36,085 nt of DNA from positions 1 through 36,085 of the forward strand of contig JAVVTR010000024.1 of NCBI GenBank assembly GCA_036653535.1, written 5' to 3'. Source of the DNA: JAVVTR01 sp036653535 (lineage in GTDB: Bacteria > Bacteroidota > Bacteroidia > Bacteroidales > P3). A program made the translations under genes and the position numbers. A model generated the notes under the pieces. The model saw nothing but the letters and a program-made list of their open reading frames with translations. It did no database searches and was not told where the DNA came from. This document shows positions 32,684-36,085 of this stretch, piece after piece (position 1 is the first letter of the stretch; each line of letters opens with the position of its first letter).

Positions 32684-34762
32684 ATGCAACACAAAACAAC
32701 AAGAAATCAATTTAATGCGTGTTTTAGACGTTGGACTCGTCGTTCTTATGCGATATTCAACTCTTTACACCTGCAAGTAAAAATTGGCGTTTTGGCTTTG
32801 TCTTGCTCTTTAGTTTGTTTGAAAACTCAACCAGTTTTAGCTCAAAGTAAAATCGCATCTTCCGATACGATAGAAAATACTACCATAGAGCTTTCTCCGG
32901 TAGAGATTGTTGGTCAAAAAGCGGTTCCCATACAAGCGCTTATTCCTATTTTGGCCATCATAGAAAAACAAGATATAGAGCGAGCTGGAGTTCAAAATCT
33001 CGAAGATTTACTCAAGTATGTATCTGGCGTAGACGTACGCACCCGAGGTGGTGAAAACGTACAAGCCGATCTTTCTCTAAGAGGCGGCACTTTCGATCAA
33101 ACGCAAGTTCTTCTCAACGGCGTTAATTTTTCAGACCCTCAAACAGGGCATTTTTCTTTAAATTTACCTATTAATTTTTCGGACATAGAGCGTATAGAGG
33201 TCTTACAAGGTTCCGGGGCATGGACCATGGGATCCGCTCCTTTTACTGCAGCCATTAATATTATAACGCGAAAATCCGATCAAAATGAAGCCTACCTGAA
33301 AGCTTCCGGTGGAATGTATGGCTATTATCAAGTGGAAGCAGGAGGACAACTTCGCTTAAAAAAATGGATCATTGGTGCCCATTTTGGAAGAACGGCCTCC
33401 GATGGTTACACCAATAATACCGACTTTGGTATTTATAATGCTAAAGTGAACCTCTCCTTGATAGATCCGCTACATGTTGGCATCTTTGATTTTACTGCCG
33501 GTTTTCAAAGCAAAGATTATGGGGCTAATAGCTTTTATTCTGTAAAATATAAAGAGCAGCACGAAAATACCAAGGTGTTTTTGGCCAGCTTGCAATATAA
33601 AAAACAATGGGATGCTTTCCGTGTAGAGGCTAAAGTTTATTTTCGACAAAACTATGACCGATTCGATTTATTTCGACATGAATCCCCAAGTTGGTATAGT
33701 GGGCCGAATATGCACCGTAATGATGTGGCCGGATTAGACGCACAATTAGCCTATGCTTGGATTGGAGGAACCACCGTTGTAGGAGTAAATATACGCTACG
33801 AACATCTCTTTAGTAATAATCTTGGAGATACTATGTCGGATGTATTAAATCACAGCTCTTTAGGAAAGCCTGTACCATTTTATAAGGGATATTATTACAC
33901 AAAAGAAGCCGATAGAACTCATTTTTCTGGCTTTTTACAGCACACTTGGGAGTCGCCAAAATGGAAAGTTTCTTTTGGCGCTTTGGTAGATGGAAACAAA
34001 GATTATGGAGCACATGCTTTTGGTGGTCTGAGTGCTCTGTGGCGCTACTCTCCACACGGGCGCATGGAAGCATTTGTAAATCATGCCTATAGGCTACCTA
34101 CTTTCACCGATCTTTATTATAAATCGATTACTCAAATTGGAAATCCAAATTTAAAGCCAGAACAAGCTATTAGTGCCGAAATCAGTACCGTATACGAAAA
34201 CGGACCTTGGCAGGGCAGGGCAGGAGTGTTTTATCGTTACGGCTTCGAAATTATCGACTGGGTACGATTAGCAGAGGAAGAAGTTTGGTTCAGCCGTAAT
34301 TTAACTAAATTACAAACGGTAGGGGCGGAAGTGAATTTATATTATCGACCTAATATTCCCTACTTACATAGGGTAGGCTTCCATTACACCTATACCCATG
34401 TAAGCAAAAACGAGAGTAAATATATTTCCTTGTATGCTACCGATTATTTACGAAATGCCTTTATATTTAGTTTGGATCACGCTATTTATAAATCTCTTGG
34501 CGCCTCTTGGGAGCTTTGTGTCAATGATAGAGCGGGAACCTATGTTAATACACAAGGGAAGGAAACCTCTTATAAGCCTTATGTATTATGCAATTTAAAA
34601 TTATATTGGTCTTGTCCTCGTTTTGAGATCTATGTAATGGCCTCGAATTTATTCAACTCCAAGTATTTTGATTTGGGAAATATTCCACAAGCTGGTATTT
34701 GGGCCAAGGCTGGAGCTTCTGTACGATTTGGGCCCCAAGCCAGATGCAAACCCAAAAATTAG
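32684..34762 (+). CDS. TonB-dependent outer-membrane receptor
   Basis: 692 residues. An unusually long N-terminus (about 53 residues, first 31 polar and basic) precedes the signal core (VKIGVLALSCSLVCLKTQPVLAQ). The plug domain (about 75-185) has a TonB-box-like region (LSPVEIVGQK), QNLEDLLKYVSGVDVRTRGG, DLSLRGGTFDQTQVLLNGV and IERIEVLQGSGAWTMGSAPFTAAINIITR. The barrel follows (YRLPTFTDLYY, IGNPNLKPEQAISAEIS) and ends in NLFNSKYFDLGNIPQAGIWAKAGASVRF. It imports a ligand such as a siderophore, cobamide or metal complex; BtuB/FecA-like size, but the substrate cannot be told. No SusD partner is adjacent. It is monocistronic, with an inverted repeat after the stop. Confidence 0.93.
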   Translation: MQHKTTRNQFNACFRRWTRRSYAIFNSLHLQVKIGVLALSCSLVCLKTQPVLAQSKIASSDTIENTTIELSPVEIVGQKAVPIQALIPILAIIEKQDIERAGVQNLEDLLKYVSGVDVRTRGGENVQADLSLRGGTFDQTQVLLNGVNFSDPQTGHFSLNLPINFSDIERIEVLQGSGAWTMGSAPFTAAINIITRKSDQNEAYLKASGGMYGYYQVEAGGQLRLKKWIIGAHFGRTASDGYTNNTDFGIYNAKVNLSLIDPLHVGIFDFTAGFQSKDYGANSFYSVKYKEQHENTKVFLASLQYKKQWDAFRVEAKVYFRQNYDRFDLFRHESPSWYSGPNMHRNDVAGLDAQLAYAWIGGTTVVGVNIRYEHLFSNNLGDTMSDVLNHSSLGKPVPFYKGYYYTKEADRTHFSGFLQHTWESPKWKVSFGALVDGNKDYGAHAFGGLSALWRYSPHGRMEAFVNHAYRLPTFTDLYYKSITQIGNPNLKPEQAISAEISTVYENGPWQGRAGVFYRYGFEIIDWVRLAEEEVWFSRNLTKLQTVGAEVNLYYRPNIPYLHRVGFHYTYTHVSKNESKYISLYATDYLRNAFIFSLDHAIYKSLGASWELCVNDRAGTYVNTQGKETSYKPYVLCNLKLYWSCPRFEIYVMASNLFNSKYFDLGNIPQAGIWAKAGASVRFGPQARCKPKN

Positions 34763-34764
34763 CA

Positions 34765-34833
34765 TTAGGCGGAAGTTTAACGTTAGGTGCAAGCAAGTAT
34801 CTCCTTTTTTTTGGTAACTTTGCTTCCGCCTAA
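34765..34833. terminator. inverted repeat after the receptor gene, possible terminator
   Basis: TTAGGCGGAAG (34765-34775) is perfectly complementary to CTTCCGCCTAA (34823-34833), 47 bases apart. A related direct copy CGTTAGGTGCAAGCAAG (34781-34797) lies inside the loop, next to a T-rich tract. It begins 3 bases after the receptor stop codon. The loop is long for an intrinsic terminator. Confidence 0.5.
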
Positions 34834-34892
34834 CGGCTTTCAGCTTTCCATTTCCAGCTTTCAACTATAGAAATTGGAGTCCAAGAGTGGAT

Positions 34893-34964
34893 TTTAATTA
34901 GCTAAGTATTTAGTTAATTAATTATATTTTAATTAATTAGCTAACAAATGAATTTTAATTAATA
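34893..34964. repeat. AT-rich direct and inverted repeats upstream of the FemAB-like gene
   Basis: TTTAATTAGCTAA-type units recur at 34894-34905 and, in longer form, 34928-34944, with TTTTAATTAA again at 34953-34962. The middle forms a near-palindrome (AGTTAATTAATTA facing TAATTAATTAGCT). It ends 10 bases before the start codon and may act as an operator or only reflect low complexity. Confidence 0.5.
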
Positions 34965-34974
34965 GCATCCAAAA

Positions 34975-35955
34975 ATGATATTAGAAAAGCAAGAGTACCC
35001 TTTATTTGCGCAAAAGTGGTGGTGGGATGCCGTAGCAAAAGACAGCTATCAAACGATAGAAATTTTCCAAGCAGGAGAGCTTATTGCTTATTGGCCTTTA
35101 TATAAAACGAAAAGATTTCGTTTGGTGAACCTTTATGCGCAAGCTCCGCTCACGGCTCACACTGGGCCATATTTACGTAGTCCAAAGGAATCCAAGGAAT
35201 CCAAGGAATCCAAAGCCGTAGTATCCACCTTTAATATAAATTCCACTAATAATCATAATTATAAGCAAGAATATCTATCCCTTTTAATAGATCAATTACC
35301 CAAAGGAAATATAGATATAAGTATAAGTCCCGGCCTATATGAGGATAGCTTTTTTAGAAAAAAAGGATTTACAATAGAACATAAACTAACTTACCAAATT
35401 TCGGATTTAACCAATTTAGAAAAAGTATTTTCCAATATTAAAAGCTACCAACAAAGGCAAATTAAAAAAGCAGAAAAGCAATTAAAATTAGTAGAAAATC
35501 CTAATATTGAAGATCTTATAATATTACAACAAGAAACTTTTGATAGGCAAAAAAGGAAAAATCCAGTTTCTGCACAAACGATAAGAAACTTATACACTGC
35601 ACTTTTAGAACACAAAGCCGGTAAATTATTGGCTCTTGCGGATGGAAAAGGGCAAATATTGGCTTGTGGACTCTTTGTTTATGATTCCATGCGTTGCTAT
35701 AGTTTAATTCCAGCCTATAAAAAAACAGAGGTAGCCACAGGAGCAGGAAGTCTCTTACAATGGGAAGGTATTAAATTTGCCTCCCAGGTTTCGTCTATTT
35801 TCGACTTTGAAGGTTCTTCCATAGAAAGCATTGCGCATTTTAATCGTTCCTTTGGAGCAGAGCCCTTAGTTTTTTATCGTATTTACAGACATAGCCATTG
35901 TTACCAATTTTTCAATAGGATGAACCAAATACGCTCTTTGATAAGGCTCCGCTAA
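34975..35955 (+). CDS. FemAB/GNAT-like acyltransferase family protein
   Basis: 326 residues. The N-terminal part (QEYPLFAQKWWWDAVAKDSYQTIEIFQAGELIAYWPLYKTKR) and the later RQIKKAEKQLKLVENPNIEDLIILQQETFDRQ and ACGLFVYDSMRCYSLIPAYKKTEVATGAGSLLQWEGIKFAS blocks resemble the tandem-GNAT FemAB-type proteins, with DFEGSSIESIAHFNRSFGAEP near the end. FemAB relatives add amino acids or acyl groups to cell-wall precursors; the reaction here is unknown. Two oddities: a KES-KES-KES insert from a 9-base repeat at 35187-35213, and a C-terminus (IRLR, stop) that lies within the first unit of a 60-bp tandem repeat. Confidence 0.8.
   Translation: MILEKQEYPLFAQKWWWDAVAKDSYQTIEIFQAGELIAYWPLYKTKRFRLVNLYAQAPLTAHTGPYLRSPKESKESKESKAVVSTFNINSTNNHNYKQEYLSLLIDQLPKGNIDISISPGLYEDSFFRKKGFTIEHKLTYQISDLTNLEKVFSNIKSYQQRQIKKAEKQLKLVENPNIEDLIILQQETFDRQKRKNPVSAQTIRNLYTALLEHKAGKLLALADGKGQILACGLFVYDSMRCYSLIPAYKKTEVATGAGSLLQWEGIKFASQVSSIFDFEGSSIESIAHFNRSFGAEPLVFYRIYRHSHCYQFFNRMNQIRSLIRLR
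35187..35213 (+). repeat. 9-base tandem repeat inside the FemAB-like gene
   Basis: GGAATCCAA occurs three times without interruption and in frame, coding Lys-Glu-Ser units at about residues 72-80. Copy-number change would add or remove three residues without a frameshift. Confidence 0.9.
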
Positions 35956-36085
35956 ATATAGTTGTTTTGCATAATCTGTAGCTAAGTTGCCAATTTTTCG
36001 ATAAGGCTCCGCTAGATATAGTTATTTTGCATAATCTGTAGCTAAGTTGCCAAATTTCCGATAGGGCTCCGCTAAATATAGTTGT
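35941..36085. repeat. 60-bp tandem repeat running off the window end
   Basis: Unit 1 (35941-36000) and unit 2 (36001-36060) differ at four of 60 positions; unit 3 (36061-36085) continues to the window edge with one difference in 25. There are no unrelated spacers, so it is not a CRISPR. The first 15 bases of unit 1 are the last codons and stop of the FemAB-like gene. A related stretch of about 20 bases (35900-35919, GTTACCAATTTTTCAATAGG) occurs within that gene. Confidence 0.93.

Noticed and set aside
35941..36085. CRISPR array at the window end
   Set aside because: Units are contiguous 60-base repeats with no unrelated spacers between them.

Overview
This window is a low-G+C stretch of a Bacteroidetes chromosome, most likely from an anaerobic member near the Bacteroidales; I cannot name a genus. 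The evidence is the promoter type (TAnnTTTG -7 boxes, several with a TTTG -33 box 19-20 bases upstream), Bacteroidetes-restricted families (DUF4837 lipoprotein, S9 dipeptidyl peptidases, TonB-dependent receptor), lipoproteins with Cys directly after a short signal, and a [FeFe]-hydrogenase maturase. Almost all of it is ordinary chromosomal coding sequence with 28 intact genes. No rRNA, tRNA, CRISPR array or complete insertion sequence was found.

Layout. 1-4100: a hexamer minisatellite, a GNAT-like protein and a lipoprotein S9 peptidase. 4100-6200: a predicted outer-membrane beta-barrel and a split pair of ChrA-type transporters. 6200-6920: a small accessory patch with a G+C-richer gene remnant on the minus strand, apparently interrupted by a 171-bp near-palindromic MITE-like element. 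6920-11660: a short-chain dehydrogenase, a DPP-IV peptidase and a secreted thioredoxin-fold-like protein. 11635-14930 (minus): PLD/cardiolipin synthase-like, PepD and Nudix genes as one probable operon. 15337-17805: YicC and a solitary HydG. 18054-20271 (minus): DUF4837 lipoprotein and a P-loop/dCMP deaminase fusion. 20740-24953: purH, then mreB-mreC-mreD. 25076-31107: a His-rich small membrane protein and a heavy-metal RND efflux set (CzcB, CzcA, CzcC order). 31122-32473 (minus): a 25-residue-repeat protein and a radical SAM protein. 32684-36085: a TonB-dependent receptor, a FemAB/GNAT-like protein and a 60-bp tandem repeat that starts inside the last codons of that gene.

How the genes work together. 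MreBCD is a shape/elongasome unit. The Czc set plus the His-rich protein looks like one metal-export locus; the transmembrane motif DFGxxxDGA points to Zn/Co/Cd-type substrates. The two S9 peptidases fit extracytoplasmic peptide degradation. No classic defence island is present. The items most worth following are the deaminase fusion (its architecture recalls yeast Dcd1 and the AvcD antiphage deaminases), the His-rich metal-locus protein, a 12-base motif present four times at two distant intergenic sites, the MITE-in-remnant, and the 25-residue-repeat protein. All protein names come from reading motifs and family resemblance by eye; no database search was run.
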